64,000 nt of DNA. It comes from Linanthus parryae. Its lineage: Eukaryota > Streptophyta > Magnoliopsida > Ericales > Polemoniaceae. Where the stretch lies: NCBI GenBank assembly GCA_023055425.1, contig JALGPY010000007.1:13960001-14024000 (forward strand), read 5' to 3'. Of the stretch, positions 23,601 to 34,286 are shown piece by piece; position 1 is the first letter of the stretch, and the number at the start of each line of letters is the position of its first letter. The notes under the pieces are model-generated. The model did no database searches. It saw only the letters and a program-made list of their open reading frames with translations, and was not told the origin of the DNA. The position numbers and the translations under genes are program-made.

Positions 23601-26208
23601 AGCATTACGTGGAGGTGTGTTTCTAGCGAAAGAATTGCAGATTGACCAGATAGTCTTCGAGAGTGACTCTCTGACATTGGTAAAGCTCTGGAACCAGAAG
23701 AGAGAGAGAAAGCAAGGGAAGTATATCGACCTCCTTGGTAACAACATGGAGTATTTAGTGCGCCATAATGCACGAGAAAGCAACGTGGAGTACTTTGCCA
23801 GGCAGGGCCTTCAGTATGAGGACTTTAACTCTTGGCATTAGCTGAGCAAGATTGGGCCAAATATGTAATGCACTAAGACAGGTTGGGCCTCCAGGTCGTT
23901 CTTTAATCTAAATGATTTCCCTTAAAAAAATCTTGGATATTGGTTAAGCTAAACCGACAGGGCAAGTCGTGAATGCTTTCTGAATTCCTTATCGAATCCG
24001 ATTTGTTTCTCATCAAATCTCAAAATATGGGATGCCTCTTTTGAAGTCGTGAAGAGACTGTCTCCAAACAGAACAGATTGAAATGATTGGAGAGATTTTG
24101 ATTGATTGGTGAGGAATTATTGCTATCAATCTTGCATTTACATTGATCATTTGCAAATTCAATTACAAAAACAGAGAGATTCTAGAATACAAATAGGTGT
24201 GTGATGTGTCAATGTGATGAGGAAACGGTGTCACACCTCCTTTTGCATTGCTCAGTTGCTAGGGGTTTGTGGGAAATTATCTGGGGTTGTTCCGAATCCA
24301 GTGGGTACAACTAGTAAATATGAAGATGCAGTTACACAGTTAGTTGACAGGTTGTAAAAACTCAAATCGGAGAAATGTTTGGCGAATAGCACCATTGTGT
24401 ATAATTTGGCAAATTTGGTGGGAGCACAATCATGTACTTTTTACGATAAGCATATGCCCCTTAACCGTTTTAGGCCTATGTTTCTCGGTACCTTCGCTTC
24501 TGGTGTGAAGGGAATATCTCAAATTCTACTTTTGTTCTCATAGACTTTAGTGAAATGATCAACAATTGAGTTGATCAATCTTGTTCTTGAACTGTTTGTG
24601 TTTATAAAACAATCTTTACTTATCAAAAAACATATTTGGAGTTTTTTTATCACTGAAAAATCCATTGCATAGATAGTTGGAATGGAATTATATAGGAAGA
24701 GAGAAGTTGCTAATCACAGAGATAAATGTTGAAAACATTAACATAGCACTAGATATTAAATAAATTAAATTACCAGTATACCCCTATCTTTTTTAGAAGC
24801 GACCCTCTAAATTCTTCGGTTCTGAGCAACGTAATAACAGCTGACCTTTAAAGCCGGCCTGGGAGTTGTTCTGCCGTGCATAAGTTTTACTATGTTACTT
24901 GTCCATCTTTCAAGCGTGTTCCGACATGCTAAGGATGAAAATTTTCTGCAAACCAAGATCCAACTCATATACCTTATATGCCATCTGTATCTACCTGTTT
25001 CTATGTTGAAGTGAAACATAAATAGACTGTTGGAAATTTATGGTTGTTGTGGCCTTCCAAAAACATGTGCCGAGAAGCTAGGATGCTATATGAAGGCCAG
25101 AAACCAAAAACAGTAAAAGTACCTTTGGACGTATAGCTAAAGATGCCTCGGGATTTATTATGTTATTGACCCATTTAGATCAGATTATGAAATAGACATA
25201 CAGTTTAGGATGTCTGAAATAGAAAGATGGACACCGTGGCTGTACCTGGGTTCTGAGATTCTTGTGAAATCCAAAATCTTGGAATCATGATTTCGCGAGG
25301 AAACAGAGAGACATTTCCAGTAAAATTATTTCCACTCTTTGGAACATATAGAAACTAGACAACATTGTACAAACTACAAACCAATAGAAACTAGAGAACA
25401 TTGTACAAACTACAAACCAACTAAATGAAGGATTCTTGGATTCTTTTCCTATCATTTCTTTTGTGCCGTATGAATCTTGGGTTTTATGTACAGCATGTGT
25501 CTACGCGTTTTATGATTCCATGTGTAGCTTTAAGGTTTGGAATGGTGACCGAACAACTTGCAATAAAAGGGCTTTGATAGGTACTGAAGAAACATGACCC
25601 AGAACATTGCCCACTAGATAGTGGATTAAACCTCTAGAACTAGTGTATGAAAACTATGCACAATTGTGTAATTGACATTGTAGTATAATTATTCATCTTA
25701 GAGCTAGCATTTTAACTCGTGCCCGTGAACCTGACCATTTCTCAAACCCAGTTGCCATATATTGGTTCGAAGCACCTTAAAGTTAACATGGGTTGTAAAT
25801 GGACAGCCATCTAAGCTCATAAAGGATGAGTTTTGTGCAGTGTATCCCAGAAACCAATGTTTCGGCTCGCATCTTTTGAAATATCTGTATTTGTAAGCTG
25901 TACTTATTTGGAATTATGGTGGAGCTATTGTTGAAAAGCAATAAGAATGGATCATGAAATGTTTTGACGAGTTCCCTTTGATACTAAATTAGGGTTTTGG
26001 TTTCTCCTTCTCTGCAGTGGACATGATGAAAACTGATTCTACAGTAATCTTGCGGAATGCCAAAATCGACATGTTCAAGGGGTCAATGAGACTCGCAGTG
26101 GACAAGTGGGGTCGCGTAGAGGTGACTGAACCTGCAACCTTCACTGTTAAAGAGGATAATAACCTTTCGCTGGTTGAATACGAGCTTGTCAACGTTGTGG
26201 AAGAGTAA
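20642..26208 (+). CDS. Small OB-fold single-strand nucleic-acid-binding protein
   Basis: Two coding exons: 20642-20864 (donor CAAG|GTAACA) and 26018-26208 (acceptor CTCTGCAG), joining as CAA-GTG (QV) into 137 aa. The protein starts MAEAKWAMRKPVF and ends VEYELVNVVEE. It matches the plant OB-fold family represented by Arabidopsis At4g28440 and At1g10590, related to the SOSS-B/hSSB single-strand-binding fold. Visible family blocks are LRPGTSGHNLTVKV, IAECIVGDETGVIVFTARNDQ and the C-terminal beta segments STVILRNAKIDMFKG and MRLAVDKWGRVEV. The whole protein is essentially one OB barrel (about residues 15-120). It probably binds single-stranded nucleic acid, but the specific role is unknown. The ATG follows the 5'UTR acceptor directly. 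Confidence 0.9.
20967..21406 (+). mobile_element. MITE, family copy A (GGGCYAGTTTGGGAATG ends)
   Basis: The terminal inverted repeats GGGCTAGTTTGGGGATG and CATTCCCAAACTGGCCC bound a ~440-bp AT-rich body. An inverted homologous copy lies at 47191-47639, and both contain the same internal blocks (ATGACA...TGTCAT, GATTTTACCAAACACAAAATTACT). The target duplication is unclear (CTA versus TTA), so the superfamily is open. Confidence 0.75.
23459..23935 (+). pseudogene. LINE-type RNase H (RVT_3) fragment
   Basis: A frame at 23557-23841 encodes an RNase H-like segment (EAEVGALRGGVFLAKELQI, then FESDSLTLVKLW, ending with the YFARQGL block). The preceding beta strand (AGIIIRDDT) is in another frame at about 23505-23540, so a frameshift separates them. 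A short A-rich stretch follows the stop near 23920-23930. It is a 5'-truncated retroelement remnant in the host intron. Confidence 0.7.
24195..24600 (+). pseudogene. LINE remnant with zf-RVT-like motif
   Basis: In one frame 24205-24300 reads CQCDEETVSHLLLHCSVARGLWEIIW (split here: CQCDEETVSHLLL and HCSVARGLWEIIW), the plant zf-RVT signature. Further on, in a shifted frame, RIAPLCIIWQIWWEHN matches the usual segment after it. Several stops intervene. It lies after, not before, the RNase H fragment at 23.5 kb, so the two are separate insertions. Confidence 0.6.
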
Positions 26209-26500
26209 CTAGTGCCTCGGTCGTGCTCCTACTAATACAAGGCCAAACCTATTGAATCAGGCAAGATATGGATTTCTGTGGATAATGAGGTTGACGAGGT
26301 GATATTATTAAGTGATGCTCGTGGTAACATGTTCTTGTTTAGTAAGAGAAATCTTGGAGTCGTGTCTACAAGCAGATCTGGTTTTACCCCCACCCTGGTG
26401 GCTGTCGAAGAATCTGGTGTATAATCAGTCAGATGTGATAAAATGAACTTGTATTGAATGCTGCTTCTATGGAAATAATACACAGTTGCTGTTGTGTTGT
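26209..26500 (+). other. 3'UTR region of the OB-fold gene
   Basis: Non-coding sequence after the TAA stop at 26206-26208. AATAATACA at about 26475 could serve as a plant near-upstream polyadenylation element. The exact end is not visible. Confidence 0.4.
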
Positions 26501-26665
26501 TGCAAACAGTTTTTCTTCTTCTGGTTTCGAAGTTTGGCTTCTGAACTGCATCGGTTGAACCTGTGAATTGTGATTGATTCTATTTCAGTTATCTTTATAT
26601 TTGCTCAAAGCTTGTATTTTCCTTTTGTATTGGCTGGAAATTACTTATGCTAGAGATACTGAGCC

Positions 26666-27081
26666 TCGGCCTGGCAGTTCGGGTCAACCCGTTGGGTTGC
26701 GGGTTGGGCCGAACCATGTAGGGCAAAAAACGGGTCAAATCGCTGTTTATTTTGTTTCATTTTTTGAGTCAGGCCCATTTTTGTTTGTGTTGACCCAACC
26801 TGCTAACTTTGTGTCATAACGTCATGTCGGGCTGTCGGCATGTATTTTTTAGTATTATACCTTCATATTTTTTGTTTTGAGAAAGAGGGTTGTCGTGGTA
26901 GGCGGGTAGAAACTAGTCATTTTTGGGTTGAGCTGGTTGACACTAACCAGACTCATTTATTCTCGTGTCACTTTCGGGTCGACTCATTTTGACCCGTTGC
27001 GACTTTATGTCGACCCAACCTGCAAGTTTTGTGTTGGGTTCGTGTCGTGCTGTCGGGTCGGGTCGAATATTGCTAGGCCTA
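26666..27081. mobile_element. hAT-type MITE with 8-bp target duplication
   Basis: The ends TCGGCCTGGCA and TGCTAGGCCTA form terminal inverted repeats. They are flanked by a perfect 8-bp duplication ACTGAGCC at 26658-26665 and 27082-27089. The 416-bp body is rich in GGGTC/GACCC words, and no transposase is present. Duplication length and ends fit a non-autonomous hAT element. Confidence 0.85.
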
Positions 27082-27241
27082 ACTGAGCCGACTCATCTTT
27101 AGAATTACAAAATCGCAGAGAATGAATCCGCCCTGGATCCAGAAAACACAAGCTCTTGTTACATTCTCGGTTCATTGATTTCGCTCTACAAAACAGCAAA
27201 ATTCTGTGTTCTTTACAAAGAAAAAAACATCATCAACCTTG

Positions 27242-28960
27242 TTAGGTATCGCTGTTCTGTCTGAGAAATATAAGGTCCTTCATTTGCAGATCAACAGCCT
27301 CTTTGGACAAAGGCTTTGGTTCTGTAAACATGTTGTCATCGCTTCCGTCTGCTACTCTCACCGCCTTCTGTTTCACAATCTGGTTGATCTCCGCCTCCCC
27401 AACCGAGGGAAAAACTGCCTTGAGCATTACGCGCAGCAATCTTTCGTCTTCTTCCTCAATGGGGTCCACGCCGAAGCAGCAAACATAAATAGCATCAAGT
27501 GCTTTCTCAGCTCGGGCCTCCATAGGTACTGAAGGAGAAGGTGAATTCATCTTCTCCCGTTTCTGCAGATAAAATATATGACCATTAGGGTTATATTGCA
27601 AGTTGACGAGGTTTTAAAATGACAGAGACCATGATGTTTTTTTCTAAGCGATTGAAGAAGAACTAACATCTAATGCTTCCTTCATCATGGCAATAAACGT
27701 TTCCTCTTCGAATTCGATATCGTTTGATAGCCTAAGCCTTGCGACACCCTCCAGGATTTCCTCAGATTTGAGCAGACCAGCTCCAACGGCTGCTAACCAA
27801 CAGCATATCAGTACATAAAGTGGATCCCCTGCCTACCACCAAACACACGAAATTTTGCATTGCAAATTGAGTGTTAGAAATGAGCTAAAAACATGATACG
27901 GAGTTGAAATATGAAACCTTATGAACTATGAAGGCATGCTATGTTTACATCCAGGCAAAACCCAATTGTTCAGTTGAATTAGATTCTGATTTCAGTTGTT
28001 CATATTCCCTGGCTGCTTGAAGCAACTAGTTAAATATTAGGCGAGAAAATGCGAGGAATGGAGAAAATCAACATCAATTATATCATTTTAGTTGACTAAA
28101 TTATACTGTCTACATTTCAAAAAAAAAAAAAAAAAAAAACTATACTGTCTACTTGCGATACACTTTTATAGATTACTACGTATACTTGATATAATATATT
28201 TATAATAAAAAAATATTATGTACTCAACGGTTCAGTTCGCTTCATTGTGGTGTAATTGGTTAACAAACCAAAATCAAACCGATTAGACTGTTTTGTGAAA
28301 AAGTTAAACCGTTTATAAACCGAATAGCCATAGAAACCGTTCAAAACCACAACATTCAGTTTGGTTCGGTCAGTTTGACCAGTTTATTCGATTTTTCTTA
28401 CACAATTGGGATCCTTTCAAGGGGTTTTCTTTTTCTAGGAGTAGTAGTTCTCCTTAGCGCGTAGCGCAGATCACGGAGGGGCTCTCTATCTTGAATGAGC
28501 CATCGAGCAGTATTATAACCAGTGCTAGTATTATTATATTAACTGTAATCATTTATTATTCTTGTTTGTAAAATATTGCTCTAATTAATTAAGAACGAGG
28601 AGTCATAGCCTTAGTCGTCGGTAGGGTGGACCGAAATCAAATAAAGAAAGATACGTAAACACAGAGAAAGGACGAGAGATTTTCCCGAGTGAGGTGCGAT
28701 TATATTATTAGATAGTAGAAGATTGTGATGTTTGTGGGATCTTTCCAAATCCTTTCCTCACCACACAATCACATGTCACCTGAAGAAAAAGATTTGCCCA
28801 CCCAGGATGATATCATTTCTCTAGGATTTTGCCTCTTCCTCCTCCATCCAGAATCCCTTCTTCCTTTCATATTATTTCTTCCTCATACTCATCTCCTCCT
28901 TAAGGAGGAGTATAAATATTAACTCTCTCCCACTATCCTTCATCATCCACCATCATTAAA

Positions 28961-29032
<72 letters not shown>

Positions 29033-31435
29033 TCGAATCCTTAGGCACAATCATCATCATCATCATCTACATATCTGCTGCTACCATGGACAGTGAATCA
29101 GCAGCAACAACAACAATGGATGCCCAATTCCATATTCTGGCCGTCGATGACAGCATCATCGACCGAAAATTGATCGAAAGGCTCCTCAAAATTTCCTCTT
29201 ACCGTGTCACTGTTGTCCCTTCCGTCTCCAAGGCTCTCGAGTTCCTCGGTCTCCTAAATACCAATGACCATCACCAACCACAAGAAGAACCATCATCATC
29301 ATCATCTCCATCTCAAGAACAACAAGTAGTAGTGAATTTGATTATTTCAGACTACAGCATGCCCGACATGACGGGCTACGACCTGTTGAGGAAGATTAAG
29401 GACTCTGATTCCTGCAAGGACATACCCTTCGTCATCATGTCATCCGAGAACATCCCCTCCAGAATCGGCAGATGTTTGGAACAGGGTGCCCAGGAGTTCT
29501 TTATCAAGCCCGTTCAGATGTCAGATGTCAACAAGTTGAAGCCCTATTTGATGAGAGACAGAATCATTGCTTCTTCTTCAAAGAGAAGGAGCATTGAAGA
29601 TGGGTTCTTGCCTCCTCATAGATCATCAACAAGATCCAGGTTCATCAACAGCAACCTGGAAATGACCTGCTAGGCAACCCTTAATGCTTTTTTTTTATTA
29701 ATTTATGTGTACAGACTCATCATCAGAGTTAGGATATATTATTACAAACTAGTATTAGATGAGATCATGACTACTTTGTTTGTTCATTAGTAGATTGTTC
29801 TTTCTTGTTAGCTCTGAAGAGGAAAAAAGAAGAAAGAAAAAAAGCACACTAGCTATTTGAGAAATTGATTGCTATGCTATACCGAGAAACAGATTTTGTT
29901 CATTCTCTCCATGTCGTTGGAAATCGCCGCCGTTTCCTGATTAATTTCTGATCTTCTCTAACCTTCACTTGACAATCTCTACTATACAACAAAAATGTAA
30001 AGCGACAAGTTCACTGGAAGCAAAGTCACCTTAATACTGACATTATTTATTATATACCTCCCTTCTTTTATTCCAATTTTCCCTTCAGCTTCAAGGGATT
30101 CCTTGATTGATGCCTCAATTTCCAGGCTTGCTGATGAAATTTTGATTCAATAAATATAAATATAGACAAACACTCTCCCCAAACAGAACCCCACAGATCT
30201 TACTTGACGGGATCGAGGTGTGATTGTTTAATGGAATTCAGAACACAAGTGGATCAAGAATCTCACCTCCAAAGCATAAATCTATACAAGAGGAACCTTG
30301 AAACACTTCTTATACTGATATCCATTTATATAGCTCTAAAAATCCTACTGATACTCATTGATCTTAAATCTCAAATTCAATATCCCAGGACACTCTCTAT
30401 CCTTTTGATTTCAGCCCCGCAGGAGCATGTTCATCAACTGATGGACGTGCCTAGACACCACCTCATTCCAGCACCAAAATTCACCAAAATTCTCCGAAAG
30501 AATATGATGTATCTTTCCACCAGACTTGTGATGCCTTGGGCAATAAGTCCCCACGAGTGCCTTGGGTTAAAAGTTGGGACACTTCTTGCTCCAGCACTGC
30601 CCCAGTCCTGCCTATCGCGACGCCCCACCATCACATGGACGCCTACCTATGCACGAAATCTAAAAATATCCAAAAAGAATATTGGGGTGCCCATGGTTAT
30701 TTCCCTAACAGATGGAAACGTACATGATGAAGTACATGCAATATCGATTTTTCCTGGAGCCTAAGTGCCCATGGAGTCCCCTGCCACAAAACACATGAAC
30801 ATGCTCTAACATGTTGGGGCTTTTGGGCAGGGGCTCTAGGTAGAGACGCTGTCCATACACTTTTTGGTGCGTGTTTCAACCAGTTGAGGGAGGGGCAATG
30901 ACACAACACTGCTTATAGCCAGTGCTAGTATTATTATATTAACTGTAATCATTTATTATTCTTATTAATCAAATATTACACTAATTAATTAAGAACGAAG
31001 AGTCATAGCCTTAGTAGTCGGTAGGGTGGACTGAAATCAAATAAAGAAAGATACGTAAATAGAAATAGAGGGTGAGAGATTTTCCCGAGTGAGTTGCGAT
31101 TATATTATTGGATAGTAGAAGATTATGATGTTTGTCGGATCTTCCCAAATCCTCTTCTCTCCACTTGTCTGCTCTGTCATTATCCTTTCCTCCTCTTCTC
31201 AAAGATACCCCCCCCCCCCCCCCCACCACACACACACACACACACACATCTCATGTCACCTGAAGATGAAGATTTGCCCACCCAGGATCATATAATATCT
31301 CTAGGATTTTGCCTCCTCCCACCACAATCCCTTCTTCTTTTCATATTATTTCTTCCTCATACTCATCCTTCTCCTTAAGGAGGAGTATAAATATTAACTC
31401 TCTCCCAGTATCCTTCATCATCCACCATCATTAAA

Positions 31436-31491
<56 letters not shown>

Positions 31492-34251
31492 GAATCGATT
31501 CCTTAGGCACAATCATCATCAACATCACCCTATCTGCTGCTACCATGGACAGTGAATCAGTAGCAACAACAACAATGGATGCCCAGTTCCATATTCTGGC
31601 CGTCGATGACAGCATCATCGACCGCAAATTGATCGAAAGGCTCCTCAAAATTTCCTCTTACCGTGTCACTGTTGTCCCTTCCGTCTCCAAGGCTCTCGAG
31701 TTCCTCGGTCTCCTAAATACTAATGACCATCACCAACCACAAGAATCAACATCATCATCTCCATCTCAAGAACAAGTAGTAGTGAATTTGATTATTTCAG
31801 ACTACAGCATGCCTGACATGACTGGCTACGACCTGTTGAGGAAGATTAAGGACTCTGATTCCTGCAAGGACATACCCTTCGTCATCATGTCCTCCGAGAA
31901 CATCCCCTCCAGAATCGACAGATGTCTGGAACAGGGTGCCCAGGAGTTCTTCCTCAAGCCCGTTCAGATGTCAGATGTCAACAAGTTGAAGCCCTATTTG
32001 ATGAGAGACAGAACCATTGCTTCTTCTTCAAAGAGAAAGAGCATGGAAGATAAGTTCTTGCCTCCTCATAGATCATCATCAAGATCCAGATTCATCAACA
32101 ACAACTTGGAAATGACCTGCTAGCAACCCATCATAATGCCTTTATTTATTAATTTATGTGTACAGACTCATCATCATCAGAGTTAGGATAGATTATTATA
32201 AACTAGTGTTAGATGAGATCATGACTACTTTGTTTGTTCAGTAGTAGATTGTTCTTTCTTGTTAGCTCTGATGAGGGAAAAATACAGTAGCTATTTGAGA
32301 AATTGATTGTTATGCTATACCCAGAAACGAATTTTGCTCATTCTCTCCATTTCGTTGAAAATCCCCCCTTTTCCTGATGAATTTCTGATCTTCTTTAACC
32401 TTCACTTGACAATCTCTACTATATAACCAAAATGTAAAGCGACAAGTTCACCGGAAGCTAAATCACCTTCATACTGACATTGTTTATTATACCTCCCTTT
32501 GTTCTCACTATGGATTCCAATTTTCCCTTCAACTTCAAGTGATTCTTGATTGATGCCTCAATTTCCCAGGCTAGTTGATGAAATTTGGACTTATTCCACC
32601 CATATTAAAAAATAAAAATAAAAATAAAGACTCCCCCCAAATAGACCCCCACAGATCTCACTTACTGGGATTGAGGTGTGATTGTTTAACGGAATTCAGA
32701 ACACAAATGGATTAAGAATCTCACCTCCTCAAAGCATAAATCCATACAAGAGGAACCTTCAAACACTTCTCATACTGATACCCATTTATATAGCTATAGA
32801 AATCCTACTGATACTCATTGATCTTAAATCTCACCTTCAATATCCCAGGACACTCTCTATCCTTTTGATTTCAGCCCCGCAGGAGCATATTCGTCAACTA
32901 AAGGATGTACCAAGACACCATTCACCAAAACTCTGCGAACGAATACTATGTATCTTTCCACCAGAGTTGTGATGCCTTGGGCAATAAGTCCCCAGGAGTG
33001 CCTTGGGTTAAAAGTTGGGACACTTCTTGATCCAGCACTGCCCCAGTCCTGCCTCTCACGACGCCCCACCATCACATGGGCGCCTACCTATGCACGAAAT
33101 CTAAAAATATCCAAAAAGAACATTGGGGTGCCCATGGTCATGTCCCAAACAGATGGAAACGTACATGAATAACGTTTTTTTCCTAGAGCCTAAGTGCCGA
33201 GGGAGTCCGCTGCCACATAGTACGTGAACATGCTCTAAGGGCATGTCCACCCTTTGGGGCACCAGGCAGAAGGCAAGGGGCTATGGGGCTCTGGGGCAAG
33301 ACACTGTTCACTGCTTTTTGAAGTTTGTTTCCACTCGTTTGGGGCAGGGGGAGAGGAAAGACACTGTTCACTGTTTAAAAAATATATAAATGTTTGTATT
33401 TTGTGTTTTAGTAGTATTTTACACAATCTAACAATTACTACAAACTAGAACAAACATATTACAAATAACACAATTAAACGAAGTAATAAATCATTTAAAA
33501 AAAAACGAAGTACTAATCAATTCCTTCTTCCTCCCAAACCAATTTTGTGAACTGTCTTCTTTTTTTTTCCTAAAAGTTCTTGAAACTATTTTATTTTTTC
33601 TCTTGTGTGTTTTTTTTCTCTGTTTTCGAAACAGTTTTTTTTTTTTTTTTTTGATGATTTACAAACTGTTTTTGAATGTTTTTTTTCTGTTTTTAAAGCT
33701 CTTTTTTTTTCTGTTTTTAAAGCTGTTTTTTTTTTTCTTTTTTGAAACTGCTTTTTTTTTTTTCTGTTTTTGCAAACAGTTTTAGCAAACTGTTTTAGCA
33801 ATCATTTATTATTCTTATTTATAAAATATTACTCTAATTTTTTAAGAGACAAGGAGTCATAGCCTTAGTAGTCGGTAGGGTGGACCGAAATCAAATAAAG
33901 AAAGATACGTAAATAGAGAGATAGGGCAAGTGATTCTTCCGAGTGAGTGGCGATTATATTAGATAGCAGAAGATGATGATGTTTGTCTGATCTTCCCAAA
34001 TCCTCTTCTCACCACTTGTCTGCTCTGTGATTATCCTTTCCTCCTCTTCTCAAAGATACCCCCCAAACATCACATGTCACCTGAAGGAGAGGATTTGCCC
34101 ACCCAGGATGATATCATATCTCTAGGATTTTGCCTCCACTTCCTCCTCCCACCACAATCCCTTCTTCCTTCCATATTATTTCTTCCTCATACTCACCCTC
34201 CTATAAATATTAACTCTCCCCCACTATCCTTCATCATCCACCATCATTAAA

Positions 34252-34286
<35 letters not shown>

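Larger units (their letters stand above)
20865..26017 (+). other. 5.15-kb intron of the OB-fold gene
   Basis: The intron holds a MITE (20967-21406), an RNase H fragment of a LINE-like element (about 23459-23935) and a zf-RVT-like LINE remnant (about 24195-24600). It also has a 37-bp tandem duplication at about 25347-25421 (ATAGAAACTAGA then AACATTGTACAAACTACAAA). In 21410-23450 and 24610-26000 I see only AT-rich non-coding sequence. Confidence 0.75.

Noticed and set aside
27940..28025. Additional exon of the PSA3-like gene (minus strand, [10 protein letters not shown])
   Set aside because: Its possible donor leaves a phase that does not fit exon 2, while exon 1 at 45380 fits exactly.
30204..30764. 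186-codon open frame downstream of RR1, with shorter versions in the other units
   Set aside because: The block is nearly identical DNA in all units, but the frame length differs (186, 74, 144, 96 and 82 codons) and the reverse strand is equally open. Composition is not protein-like, so it is array spacer.
31207..31250. Regularly spaced repeats suggesting a CRISPR-like array
   Set aside because: Simple oligo-C/(AC)n; there is no repeat-spacer structure in this eukaryotic DNA.
33586..33801. Lys/Phe-rich frames in both directions
   Set aside because: They come from T-rich low-complexity DNA of the truncated MITE.
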